A DNA stretch of 64,000 nt from the NCBI GenBank assembly GCA_018883245.1, contig VEQL01000006.1:1-64000 (forward strand). The letters run 5' to 3'. Positions 1 to 6,945 of the stretch are shown in pieces. The notes under the pieces are model-generated. The model saw only the letters and a list, made by a program, of their open reading frames with translations, was not told the origin of the DNA and searched no databases. The stretch is from Chthoniobacterales bacterium (GTDB lineage: Bacteria; Verrucomicrobiota; Verrucomicrobiia; Chthoniobacterales; JACTMZ01). Positions within the stretch are counted from its first letter, which is position 1; each line of letters opens with the position of its first letter. The position numbers were made by a program, and so were the translations under genes.

Positions 1-32
1 TTTAATGTCCCCACTCGGGGATAGTCCTAAAT

Positions 33-53
33 CCCTCGCCTTCAGGCGAAGGG
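33..53 (+). repeat. left-end hairpin of the IS200/IS605-like element
   Basis: CCCTCGCC pairs with GGCGAAGGG across a TTCA loop, with one bulged base. Such imperfect subterminal hairpins are the binding sites of Y1 transposases. A second small hairpin (TCCCC/GGGGA) lies at 8-21. Confidence 0.55.
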
Positions 54-65
54 AAGGTAGAAGAC

Positions 66-548
66 TTGTGGGAGATGAAGCTCTATCGGAAGGGCAGCCA
101 CAGCAAGCACGACCTGAAGGTGCATTTGGTCTGGATACCGAAATACCGCAAGAAAGTGTTGGTTGGGGAAGTTGCGCTGCGGGTGAGGGATCTGCTGAGG
201 CAAGTGGCGATGGAGCGCGAGTTGGTGATCATCAGCGGGAAGATTGCGCGGGATCATGTGCATATGTTTTTGAGCTATCGTCCGCAGCAGGACATCAGTT
301 CGATCGTGCAGTGGCTGAAAGGAACGAGTTCACGGATACTCCTTCAGGAGTTTGCGCATCTGCGCAAACAGTTTTGGGGAAAGCATCTGTGGGGCAGGGG
401 ATACTTGGCGGTAAGCTCGGGCAACATCACGGATGCGATGATAAAGAGCTACATCGCCGAGCAGGAGGGAGAGCCTGTCCACGATGACGGTCAATTTCTA
501 ATTGACGATGTGCCGCCGAAGGCAAACCTACCGTCTTCTAGACGGTAG
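66..548 (+). CDS. tnpA: IS200/IS605-family transposase TnpA
   Basis: Single-strand DNA transposase of about 160 residues, the usual size for the family. The metal-binding HUH motif is visible as DHVHMF near residue 60, followed by LKGTSSRIL and the WGKHLWGRGY block. The probable catalytic tyrosine lies in IKSYIAEQEG near residue 130. The TTG start at 66 follows an AAGG-rich stretch; an in-frame ATG at 75 is an alternative. The stop codon lies inside the right-end hairpin, so gene end and element end are coupled. Identification is firm from the motifs; the exact subgroup is not determined. Confidence 0.9.
   Translation: MWEMKLYRKGSHSKHDLKVHLVWIPKYRKKVLVGEVALRVRDLLRQVAMERELVIISGKIARDHVHMFLSYRPQQDISSIVQWLKGTSSRILLQEFAHLRKQFWGKHLWGRGYLAVSSGNITDAMIKSYIAEQEGEPVHDDGQFLIDDVPPKANLPSSRR
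528..548 (+). repeat. right-end hairpin of the IS200/IS605-like element
   Basis: CTACCGTC and GACGGTAG form a perfect 8-bp stem around a TTCTA loop. The stem contains the tnpA stop codon. A smaller hairpin with the identical TTCTA loop (TCAAT/ATTGA) lies just upstream at 491-505. Confidence 0.7.
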
Positions 549-816
549 TTGTTTTAGTGGATTGCTCCGTCTCTCCGACTCTGCTGCAGAGAGCCTCTCC
601 AAGCACCAAGGGCGGTTGGAGTTAAAGGCGCTTAAAGGAATTTCCGACGCGGCCGCCAAGAGCCTTGCTCAGCACCGGGGTCCTGTTGATCTCGCCGGTT
701 TGTTGGCCGAGGAAGTTTCCCAAGCGGCGGCTGAAAGCCTTTCGCAAAATGAGGAGATCGAGCTCTATGGTGATCTCGCGAAACGCGTCCGATATATCAA
801 GCGCCGGCTAAAATAA
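549..816 (+). pseudogene. 3' remnant of a SLSDAAAESL-type repeat protein, truncated by the IS
   Basis: The frame downstream of the IS200/IS605-like element encodes about three degenerate repeats of 20-24 residues: LSDSAAESLSKH, ISDAAAKSLAQH and VSQAAAESLSQN, each followed by a hydrophobic stretch. It ends in a basic tail (YIKRRLK). The layout resembles solenoid repeat proteins known from Planctomycetes and Verrucomicrobia whose function is unknown. No start codon or N-terminus precedes it because the IS ends immediately upstream, so this is a fragment. A related repeat gene lies at 1112-2432. Confidence 0.6.
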
Positions 817-858
817 ACCAGCCAGCTCCCGCATCGTGAATCACCAACGATAAACAGC

Positions 859-1032
859 ATGACCGTAAAAGAACTCAAGAAAGCGCTGCGCGGGGTGCCT
901 GAACATGCACAAGTCCGAGTCCTGAAAGACGGAGTTTACTGCGAAAAAACTGATGTGTGGATGGCTGGCTACAACAAAGAAACGGACGACGAAACCGGAG
1001 AAGAGACCGAAGAATTTACCATTAACTGCTGA
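859..1032 (+). CDS. small 57-residue hypothetical protein
   Basis: Short frame starting MTVKELKKALRGVPEHAQVRV and ending in an acidic tail (ETGEETEEFTINC). The opening resembles the small KELI...LPEDAEV-type domain found in many bacterial and phage proteins of unknown function. No clear ribosome binding site is visible. It lies between the two damaged repeat-protein genes, on the same strand, and a copy of the island repeat starts 26 bases after its stop. The codon pattern looks coding, but no function can be assigned. Confidence 0.5.
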   Translation: MTVKELKKALRGVPEHAQVRVLKDGVYCEKTDVWMAGYNKETDDETGEETEEFTINC

Positions 1033-1057
1033 AACCACTGCTATCGAGAGCTCAAGC

Positions 1058-1084
1058 TATGACACGTTTTGCCCTCGAAAAACA
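1058..1084 (+). repeat. island intergenic repeat, copy 1 (divergent)
   Basis: TATGACACGTTTT followed by GCCCTCG. It matches the consensus TATGACACGGTTT plus GGCTCGCTT seen at 3289, 5174, 6101 and 8060. It lies between the 57-residue gene and the split repeat-protein gene. Confidence 0.45.
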
Positions 1085-1330
1085 CCGTCGGACCAGATAT
1101 TTTCGCAGCATATGAATTTCCCTTCCCTTGAAATCACGGAATACGAAGGCATCCAATCGGCAACACTGAAGGATGGCGTTGAACTGACTCCTGCGCTGGC
1201 CGAGGAGATCCGAAGCTTCCGGGGAAAGCTCAGCATTACGGACATCAGCCAACTGCCGCTGGACTTTCTCACGACACTTCTTGAGGGATTCAACGGTGAC
1301 TATTTAAGCCTTCTCGGTAACTTCAAACTA

Positions 1331-2157
1331 GAACCTATCCCAAAACCCCCTTCATTGGCATGAAGGCTGCTGCGTTATGGTCATGCTTATACTCAGCAAA
1401 ACACAACTCGATGTCCTTGAAATGTTGGTTCCCGATCACGCTGTCAGTCCCAAAGGTGGCAGACCTCCGATCGATAAACGGCGCGCCTTGGCCGGGATTT
1501 TCTGGGTCTTGGACAATGGCGCGAAGTGGAAAGATCTGCCCAAGCGATTCGGTTCCAAGAGCAGCGTGCACCGCTGGTTTTTGCGTTGGGTGAGGGCGGG
1601 AGTTTTCGATCATCTCATGCGTTCGATGGGGCGCTTGGTCGAAGAGCAAGGTCGCTTCCGGCTCTACGAATGCTTCGTGGACGGAACCTTTGCCAAAGCC
1701 AAGGGTGGCGGCGCGGGCATCGGCTGCACCAAGGCTGGCAAAGGAGTGAAAATCATGATTTTGGTCGATGCTAAAGGACTGCCGCTGGCGGTCAGCACGG
1801 CCCCGGCCAACCCGCATGAAAGCGGTCTGATCCAGGAACTCTTCGGCTTCATGCTCAGCTCCGAGTTGCCCGAGCGAGTCATCGGCGATAAGGCTTACGA
1901 CAGCGATGCCTTGGATGAAAAACTCGCCCTGCAAGGCATGGAACTCATCGCCCCCAATCGGGCCAACCGACATGTCTCGCAGGACGGCCGCGCTCTGCGT
2001 CGCTACAAACGGCGTTGGACTGTTGAGCGCACCATCGCGTGGCTGCAAAACTACCGGCGCCTTTGTATCCGGTGGGAAAAATCCCAACTCGCTTTCCAAG
2101 GCTTCCTTCATTTCGCTTGCGCTCTTCTGCTCATGAAAGAGGTTTTGGGATAGGTTC
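1331..2157 (+). mobile_element. IS5-family (IS427-like) insertion sequence, complete
   Basis: An 827-bp element bounded by perfect 16-bp terminal inverted repeats, GAACCTATCCCAAAAC at 1331-1346 and its complement at 2142-2157. It is flanked by TA on both sides (1329-1330 and 2158-2159), consistent with a 2-bp target duplication. It carries one DDE transposase that fills nearly its whole length. The same terminal repeats bound two short elements at 37315-37384 and 42103-42206. Intact frame and perfect ends suggest recent activity. Confidence 0.9.
1377..2153 (+). CDS. IS5-family (IS427 group) DDE transposase
   Basis: A 258-residue cut-and-paste transposase encoded as a single frame. The N-terminal part (GGRPPIDKRRALAGIFWVL, WKDLPKRFG, VHRWFLRW) is the DUF4096-type DNA-binding region typical of the group. 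Catalytic aspartates are visible in FVDGTFAKAK near residue 99 and in VIGDKAYDSD near residue 170. The glutamate lies in TVERTIAWLQNYRRL near residue 220. The stop codon falls inside the right terminal repeat. Many IS427-group relatives need a frameshift to make transposase, but this copy does not. Confidence 0.92.
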   Translation: MVMLILSKTQLDVLEMLVPDHAVSPKGGRPPIDKRRALAGIFWVLDNGAKWKDLPKRFGSKSSVHRWFLRWVRAGVFDHLMRSMGRLVEEQGRFRLYECFVDGTFAKAKGGGAGIGCTKAGKGVKIMILVDAKGLPLAVSTAPANPHESGLIQELFGFMLSSELPERVIGDKAYDSDALDEKLALQGMELIAPNRANRHVSQDGRALRRYKRRWTVERTIAWLQNYRRLCIRWEKSQLAFQGFLHFACALLLMKEVLG

Positions 2158-2490
2158 TAAGTCCCGAAGCAGCTGAGGCTCTCAGCCGGTTTAAAGGGGG
2201 AATCAATCTGAATGACGTCACGGATTTGCCCGAGGATGTTGCTGCAGCGTTGGCCAAGCACGAGGGGGAGTTGGATCTCAATGGGATTTCCTCACTTACC
2301 GAAGCCTCTGGGCTGCAGCTGGCCAAGCATGTCAAATGCGTGGGGTTGGAAAACCTCGACTTCGACAATTTACCGAGCAGCGTCGTCGAAGCTTTCGGGA
2401 AAGCATGGCCCGATGTTTGGGGAAATGCCTGAGATGTTCGGACTTGCAGCTTTTTGTGACCCACGACTGAGACGGGGTAGCAAAGACAGT

Positions 2491-3275
2491 ATGAATCTGG
2501 ATCAACTGTTCGCTTGCAACCGGGGCACTTTCCGCGATTTCTACGGTGAGTTGCGGCGTTGCTTCGAAGCGGTGGATTGCTTCCACGTTGTCGAGGAAGA
2601 CAACTGTTCCAAACTGCCTTGGCCGATTGGCCAGGGTGTCTATGCGATTTGGCAGGGAAGTGGCCGCACTGCCTCATCCCTCGTCTATGTCGGAATGACC
2701 GGAAAGATGAGCAATGCGAACGGGCGCACCGAATTGCCCGACAAGCCCAGAGGATTTCGGGCAAGGGCCGAGCGCACCAATCCCTACTCATTCACGAGCA
2801 AGGGTCCCTTCGAGAATCACTTCGAGTTCGGGCCGACGAGATCTGGTGCGCTGTTCTGCTGCCGCTTTACATGCGGGCGGTTGCCAAGGCATTGCCTGAA
2901 ACGCAGAAAGCCTTCGACCGACTCGTCCTGCAATCCGCGTTGGCAGTCGCCTCCATCCTCAAACAGCGCGGTGGATTCGGGGTGGGGCAGAAAATGGTGA
3001 ATCTCTTTTTCAAGGATCTCTGGGCCCTCGACTTCATCGATGCGGTTACAGAGAAACTGCTCCACGCGCCGATAGACCGCATCGTCCTCGGCAAGTTCAA
3101 AAGCGTGCCAATCTTATGGAACGCCTGGAGCCGGGTGGAGGCTGATTCAGTTGCCGATCAAGAAGTTAGGGACTATCTCGCGATCCAGACCAAGCTGCGT
3201 AAATACGCCGAAACGTCGCCGATCCCCTTCGGCTCCCTGATCCAGATGGAACAATTCATCTGGCACCGGGTCTAG
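2491..3275 (+). pseudogene. GIY-YIG-like protein, apparently frameshifted
   Basis: The first part (from ATG 2491) carries a GIY-YIG-like core: GVYAIWQG, then SLVYVGMTGK and GFRARAERTNPY. After about 2821 this frame becomes implausible. Coding character moves to the frame offset by -1, starting around ADEIWCAVLLPLYMRAVAK and running through a helical C-terminal region to the stop at 3275. The pattern fits a one-base deletion near 2821-2845 in a single gene of about 260 codons. A sequencing error, or two adjacent genes, cannot be excluded. Catalytic competence is uncertain. Confidence 0.6.
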
Positions 3276-3288
3276 TATACGCGTCGCC

Positions 3289-3316
3289 TATGACACGGTT
3301 TGTGCTCGCTTTACGG
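3289..3316 (+). repeat. island intergenic repeat, copy 2
   Basis: TATGACACGGTTT followed by GTGCTCGCTTTACGG. It begins 14 bases after the stop of the GIY-YIG-like gene and lies just upstream of the next small gene. It matches copies at 5174, 6101 and 8060. Confidence 0.55.
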
Positions 3317-3332
3317 ACATTTATTTGAAAAA

Positions 3333-3593
3333 ATGCGATTTATGAACTGGATACACGCTAACCAAGACTGGCCTAGCTCCTCAGAGAATCCCCTCATTCT
3401 GGTTGCTGCATCCGGGTTTGATTCAGAGGGTCAATTTACGAGCTACAGCTACCACGTAGTTAAATTCGACCGCGCGGATGAATTCGAAGGCGACATTTGG
3501 ACCGACTGCTCGCTGGATGAGCCCTTCGATATGAAGAACGAGCTTGGCTACTGGATGTCGCTTACCCTGGCACCCGAGTGGCACGTTAGCTAA
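3333..3593 (+). CDS. small hypothetical protein (about 86 aa)
   Basis: Unrecognised small soluble protein beginning MRFMNWIHANQDWPSSSE. It is rich in aromatic and acidic residues (FDSEGQF, EFEGDIWTDCSLDEPFD). The composition resembles small immunity-type or regulatory proteins, but no motif supports a function. ATG 3333 and ATG 3342 are both possible starts; neither has a clear ribosome binding site. It is first in a same-strand series of small genes that follows a copy of the island repeat. Confidence 0.5.
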   Translation: MRFMNWIHANQDWPSSSENPLILVAASGFDSEGQFTSYSYHVVKFDRADEFEGDIWTDCSLDEPFDMKNELGYWMSLTLAPEWHVS

Positions 3594-3609
3594 TTGAGCA
3601 ATACCTCTT

Positions 3610-4233
3610 ATGGACCTAACATTAGTCATCAGCGGCACGACGAACGAAACTGCCATCACCAAAATCCCGCACCCCAGCCAGTCGCCCTCGGAAAATAAGG
3701 CTGCCTTGAAATCCATGGCCGAGACTTGGTTTGAGCAAGACGAGCCTCGGTGGTTCGAGAGGTCAGATGTCTTTCACGGCAGCGGCATCCTTCTGGATAA
3801 AAAGACCAAAGTTCTTGTCACTTCGGACGGAAAAAAGATCGACAGCTTCAAGTTGGCGGATGTCCCCAACCTTTTCAAAGTGCTCCAAGCCACGGGCAAC
3901 TCCTGCGACATGTCTTCAGCAGGGATACTGGCGATGGAGAACTCCGAGGGCACTGCGACTTTCACCGGTTCGGTTGATGTTTATGATCGCTCCAAGCTTG
4001 TTTTTGAAATTGTGCGCATTGGTGGCTTCAATCTTTTCGCTACCGACCCAGCCGCAGCTTCTGCCCAGTATTTTATCATCACTGGCGTTCAAGGCTTAAC
4101 AGGTGAGGGCATCGAATCGAGCGAGACATCTTCCGCTGTTCTCATCAGTTCGGGGCTACCCTTTACCGCTCCCGCGGATTGCAAATACGACGCAGCTGCG
4201 GCCGCACGATTTAGGAAGACATTTCTCGGCTGA
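3610..4233 (+). CDS. hypothetical protein (207 aa)
   Basis: Unrecognised soluble protein with alternating strand-like and helix-like segments. Visible elements are an N-terminal MDLTLVISGTTNETAIT, a central FHGSGILLDKKTKVLVTSDGKK hairpin-like stretch, and a C-terminal AAAAARFRKTFLG. No signal peptide or transmembrane segment is seen. It follows the previous small gene by 16 bases on the same strand, so cotranscription is plausible. No function is assigned. Confidence 0.55.
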   Translation: MDLTLVISGTTNETAITKIPHPSQSPSENKAALKSMAETWFEQDEPRWFERSDVFHGSGILLDKKTKVLVTSDGKKIDSFKLADVPNLFKVLQATGNSCDMSSAGILAMENSEGTATFTGSVDVYDRSKLVFEIVRIGGFNLFATDPAAASAQYFIITGVQGLTGEGIESSETSSAVLISSGLPFTAPADCKYDAAAAARFRKTFLG

Positions 4234-4253
4234 ATGCCCACTTCGCCTCGCTC

Positions 4254-4550
4254 ATGAGCCCGGAAATTCAAGCGGCATTAATCACCGGTTGTTTCACTGT
4301 GCTTGCCACCGTTATTGGCGCCGTGATCGCGTTGATGATCAGCCGCAAGATCAGCAAGCGCCAAAAGCTCGAGGAGGATCTGAAGGAGGCGGTCAGCGAC
4401 ATCCGCTTTCTTCTCGCGGTCGAGCAGGCGCATTGCGGGAAACACCGCGAAACTGACGGCGAAAGCTACAAAAACCGGACCAGGCAAGTCGTCCGCGATG
4501 ACAAAAGACTCAGTTTTTCAGGCCGCTTCACGCCGGTTAATTGGTCGTGA
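4254..4550 (+). CDS. small single-pass membrane protein (98 aa)
   Basis: One hydrophobic helix near the N-terminus (AALITGCFTVLATVIGAVIAL, residues about 7-27) is followed by a basic, coiled-coil-like stretch (SRKISKRQKLEEDLKEAVSD) and the segment DIRFLLAVEQAHC. The C-terminus ends FSGRFTPVNWS. Small membrane-anchored proteins of this layout recur near mobile regions, but their role is unknown. The expected topology is a short outside end with a cytoplasmic tail. It starts 20 bases after the preceding gene, with no clear terminator between them. Confidence 0.6.
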   Translation: MSPEIQAALITGCFTVLATVIGAVIALMISRKISKRQKLEEDLKEAVSDIRFLLAVEQAHCGKHRETDGESYKNRTRQVVRDDKRLSFSGRFTPVNWS

Positions 4551-4572
4551 ATGCCAATAAGCATGTAATTCC

Positions 4573-5115
4573 ATGGAAATAAATCCCTTCATTCACCAAA
4601 TGGTGTTGAGAAATTCTTTCAACGCGGCGACCCAGCGGGGGACGTCGGTCTACGCGGTGGCGGTGGATGACCCTCGTCGCGGGGAGTTCAGAAATTGGAC
4701 CAAAGAATGGCTCACCGCTCTCGGTTTGCGCTACATCGCGTGGGAATACACGCCCGTCACCTTCTGCCAAGAGATCGAGGACCTAAAGAGGGAAGCCAAC
4801 AAGCATCACAAAGCAGTCTTGGCACCAGGCATGATCACCCTCGGGATTTCACAGAAATTAATCGCGCTCTACCTGAAATACCTCTGGCTGCTCGGAAACC
4901 CTGAAAAAATGCCCCTCTTGCCACCTTTGGACAACCGGGTCTTTGCAGCCGTGGGCTTGCGGCTTGGTGGATTCAAAGGAATCGACGACATGCAGGTTCT
5001 CAAGGATGCGTGGGCGAAAGTGGACGCTCATGCCGCACAGCAGGGAATGAGGTCTGGCACCATCTGGGAATCACGCTGGTGGACAGATGGTGATGATGAA
5101 TCTGCCGCGGATTAA
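4573..5115 (+). CDS. hypothetical protein (180 aa)
   Basis: Unrecognised, largely helical soluble protein starting MEINPFIHQMVLRNSF. It includes WTKEWLTALGLRYIAWEYTP and an acidic C-terminus (WWTDGDDESAAD). No catalytic motif stands out. It lies 22 bases after the membrane-anchored small protein and is followed by a 135-base gap that contains island repeat copy 3. It probably belongs to the same transcription unit as its left neighbours. Confidence 0.5.
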   Translation: MEINPFIHQMVLRNSFNAATQRGTSVYAVAVDDPRRGEFRNWTKEWLTALGLRYIAWEYTPVTFCQEIEDLKREANKHHKAVLAPGMITLGISQKLIALYLKYLWLLGNPEKMPLLPPLDNRVFAAVGLRLGGFKGIDDMQVLKDAWAKVDAHAAQQGMRSGTIWESRWWTDGDDESAAD

Positions 5116-5138
5116 AGCGGCGTGACGATCTCCAAAGC

Positions 5139-5204
5139 CATTGCGGTGGACTAAGTTAGAGAACCGCCGCGTTTATGACGGGTTTTCGGCTCGCTTCGTG
5201 CTGG
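5139..5204 (+). repeat. island intergenic repeat, copy 3 (long form)
   Basis: The core TATGACGGGTTTT plus CGGCTCGCTTCG lies at 5174-5200. Similarity to copy 4 extends about 35 bases upstream, where GGACTAAGTTAGAGAA here aligns with GGACTGAGTTGGGAGAA there. The whole shared unit is roughly 66 bases. Confidence 0.55.
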
Positions 5205-5250
5205 TGATTCAGACAGGCTTGCGTTCCAGCCACAGAAAACTTTCACCCCT

Positions 5251-5481
5251 ATGAGTGAAGAACAAAAAGTCCTGACCGGATCGACGACCCCAGCTTCTCA
5301 AGCGAAAACATCGCGAAACAATTTGGAGGCTAATTCAGTTCAATCAGAGGAGGAGTTGCTCCTAGAAATAGCCGGCAGGCTCAGGGTGCTGCTTGCTTTG
5401 GTCGATAGCACCAATTCAGGCATGCCGCTCGTAAGGCACCAAAAGGGAGTATCACAGGTGTTTTGTCCTTGTTCGCAATGA
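5251..5481 (+). CDS. short hypothetical protein (76 aa)
   Basis: Short frame with a polar N-terminus rich in Ser, Thr and Gln (MSEEQKVLTGSTTPASQAK), one amphipathic helix (EEELLLEIAGRLRVLLALVDS) and a short tail with two cysteines. No family is recognised. It ends 13 bases before the GIY-YIG-like frame at 5495. It could be a separate small gene or the broken 5' part of that gene. Coding status is uncertain. Confidence 0.35.
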   Translation: MSEEQKVLTGSTTPASQAKTSRNNLEANSVQSEEELLLEIAGRLRVLLALVDSTNSGMPLVRHQKGVSQVFCPCSQ

Positions 5482-5494
5482 GTCATGGTCTGGC

Positions 5495-6034
5495 TTGGCA
5501 AATCTTGAAAGCGCAGAAAGGCTTTTGAATATGCCTCCTACTCGCTACGGGTCTAGTGCGGTCGCTCTGCTCGCCATAGGCTTCGAGGACGCAGCACGAT
5601 GGCAAACCGATGGCAGGAAATTGAAAGCGGTCGGCTACAAATCGGCCCGTTGGCGGTGGCTTACGGCCTCACACGGTGCCCTTTATGCATTCTGCAGCGG
5701 GAATAATGTTCTCTATATAGGCAGGACGCCAAAGGTCCTCAGCAAGCGAATTGCAGACTATAGTAAACCTGACAGCCTTCGTTTGCTGGACCGAAAGCTT
5801 CAAGCGGGAATCCGCAAATTGCTGGGACGTGGGAAGGACGTTCGCATCCTTGTGCTACCGATACACGCCTCGCCTATTCGGTGGATGAGCTACACAATAA
5901 ATTTAGCGGCAGGATGGGAAGACTTTTTGCTTCAGAGATTCAAGCCTCAGTGGAACAAAAGTGGGAAGTGCTGGCGGACGGAGGCTGCAGCAAATGAACA
6001 GGAACTCAGTGCTGTCTCCCTTGGAAGGAACTAG
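5495..6034 (+). CDS. GIY-YIG-like protein
   Basis: The central segment GALYAFCSGNNVLYIGRTPK followed by LSKRIADY has the GIY...YIG spacing and the basic helix of the GIY-YIG nuclease fold. The C-terminal WEDFLLQRFKPQWNKSG matches the late conserved Asn-Lys region of the family. These domains cut DNA in UvrC, homing enzymes and some restriction systems. The start is uncertain: TTG at 5495 gives 179 residues, ATG at 5531 gives 167. It is the second GIY-YIG-like gene in the island and is not closely similar to the one at 2491. Confidence 0.6.
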   Translation: MANLESAERLLNMPPTRYGSSAVALLAIGFEDAARWQTDGRKLKAVGYKSARWRWLTASHGALYAFCSGNNVLYIGRTPKVLSKRIADYSKPDSLRLLDRKLQAGIRKLLGRGKDVRILVLPIHASPIRWMSYTINLAAGWEDFLLQRFKPQWNKSGKCWRTEAAANEQELSAVSLGRN

Positions 6035-6062
6035 AGCCTGCGCTGGGCAAGTCCACAGTCAA

Positions 6063-6130
6063 TGTCGTTGCCGCGGACTGAGTTGGGAGAAAAGCACGGC
6101 TATGACAGGTTTCCGTCTCGCTTCGGGCGG
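6063..6130 (+). repeat. island intergenic repeat, copy 4 (long form)
   Basis: The core TATGACAGGTTTCC plus GTCTCGCTTCGGGC begins at 6101. The upstream GGACTGAGTTGGGAGAA matches copy 3. It lies between the GIY-YIG-like gene and the next small gene. Confidence 0.55.
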
Positions 6131-6172
6131 CTGCTTCGGGCAAGCTTCGTTAAATAAAAATAAAAGAAGCCC

Positions 6173-6376
6173 ATGAGCAATAAGCTAAGCGATATCTTTT
6201 CATCTTTTGAGCAGACGACACCCGGGCTAAAGTGGGGAGCCTTTTACCTGAGCGGCGGGCCGACTGAAAAAGGCTTGACCGTCGACCTCTGTCGTGTTGT
6301 ATTTAATGTAAACCTATGGCAGAAAAATTCCTTATTGATGTTGGTTTTGTTCCAGAAGAGAGTTCCTCGGACTTAA
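6173..6376 (+). CDS. possible short or truncated hypothetical protein (67 aa)
   Basis: A frame starting MSNKLSDIFSSFEQTTPG with plausible coding character for about the first 45 residues. The last part is read out of phase over the start of the gene at 6316, with which it overlaps by 61 bases. It may be a truncated gene whose 3' end was replaced. No function is apparent. Confidence 0.3.
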   Translation: MSNKLSDIFSSFEQTTPGLKWGAFYLSGGPTEKGLTVDLCRVVFNVNLWQKNSLLMLVLFQKRVPRT

Positions 6377-6771
6377 TTATGTGCGGGGACCCAGAGGGAT
6401 CAGGAACGAAAGAAGTCAATTTGGAGTGGATCGGCGATGAGATTTGTTCGCCCGGCAATTCAGCTAAAGTTAAAGTAGCTGTCGGCGATAATATCTGGAA
6501 AGCCGATGCCAAGATTTGGAAAGATTTAGCGGACACATTTTTATCTGATCTGTCGGCAAACAAAAAAATCGACCCAAGAAAATTGGCCTCTTGCTGGGCA
6601 GTGTTCCAAGATGAAGACCCTCCCGATAAATCGGTGCGATTAGTGTCTGAGGAGAATGGCGGGGGAGAGTTCCGCAATGATGACGGTGAGTATAACGGTC
6701 ATTTTTATGTGCGGTATCAGGTTGAAGAGGACGACTCCTACTTTGGGGAAAAAATCGTCGTTTTTAAGTAG
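6316..6771 (+). CDS. acidic hypothetical protein (151 aa)
   Basis: Unrecognised, strongly acidic soluble protein (MAEKFLIDVGFVPEESSS, ENGGGEFRNDDGEYNGHF, VEEDDSYFGEKIVVFK). The pattern is mostly beta-like with one central helix. No signal peptide or membrane segment is seen. The A/T-rich codon use differs from the GC-rich core, in keeping with an acquired region. The 174 bases after its stop contain no gene that can be supported. Confidence 0.55.
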   Translation: MAEKFLIDVGFVPEESSSDLIMCGDPEGSGTKEVNLEWIGDEICSPGNSAKVKVAVGDNIWKADAKIWKDLADTFLSDLSANKKIDPRKLASCWAVFQDEDPPDKSVRLVSEENGGGEFRNDDGEYNGHFYVRYQVEEDDSYFGEKIVVFK

Positions 6772-6945
6772 CCCAAATCAAGATAGATCGGCTCAGGCAA
6801 AGGATCAGCCCCTTGGGCTGCCCAACTTTGCAAAATAGGAACTGCATCCCCTATGGCAGTTCGACTAGGTTCGGAAACTCCGAGAATCCAGATGCACGCG
6901 GCAGACTGCTCTGCCTAAATCTACTCTGAAACTATCCAAACTGCT

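Larger units (their letters stand above)
1..558 (+). mobile_element. IS200/IS605-family element (tnpA only), boundaries approximate
   Basis: A single Y1/HUH transposase gene is flanked by imperfect hairpins instead of long inverted repeats, as is typical of the IS200/IS605 family. Hairpins lie at 8-21 and 33-53 on the left and at 528-548 on the right. There is no tnpB. The right end falls just after the 528-548 hairpin, because a repeat-protein reading frame resumes at about 559. The exact left end cannot be placed and may lie close to the window edge. Elements of this family make no target duplication, so flanks give no further help. Confidence 0.75.
1112..2432 (+). pseudogene. SLSDAAAESL-type repeat protein interrupted by an IS5-type element
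   Basis: The 5' part (1112-1330) encodes an N-terminus starting MNFPSLEITEYEG and a first repeat (LTPALAEEIRSF). The 3' part (2160-2432) encodes LSPEAAEALSRF, LPEDVAAALAKH and LTEASGLQLAKH repeats. Removing the element plus one copy of a 2-bp TA duplication joins CTA at 1328-1330 to AGT beginning at 2160, in the same frame and without a stop, giving about 163 residues. This exact restoration shows that the gene was intact until a single recent insertion. It is a probable paralogue of the remnant at 549-816. Function unknown. Confidence 0.75.

Noticed and set aside
5-487. Open frame overlapping the IS200/IS605 transposase on the same strand
   Set aside because: It is out of phase with the HUH transposase and has no protein-like pattern.
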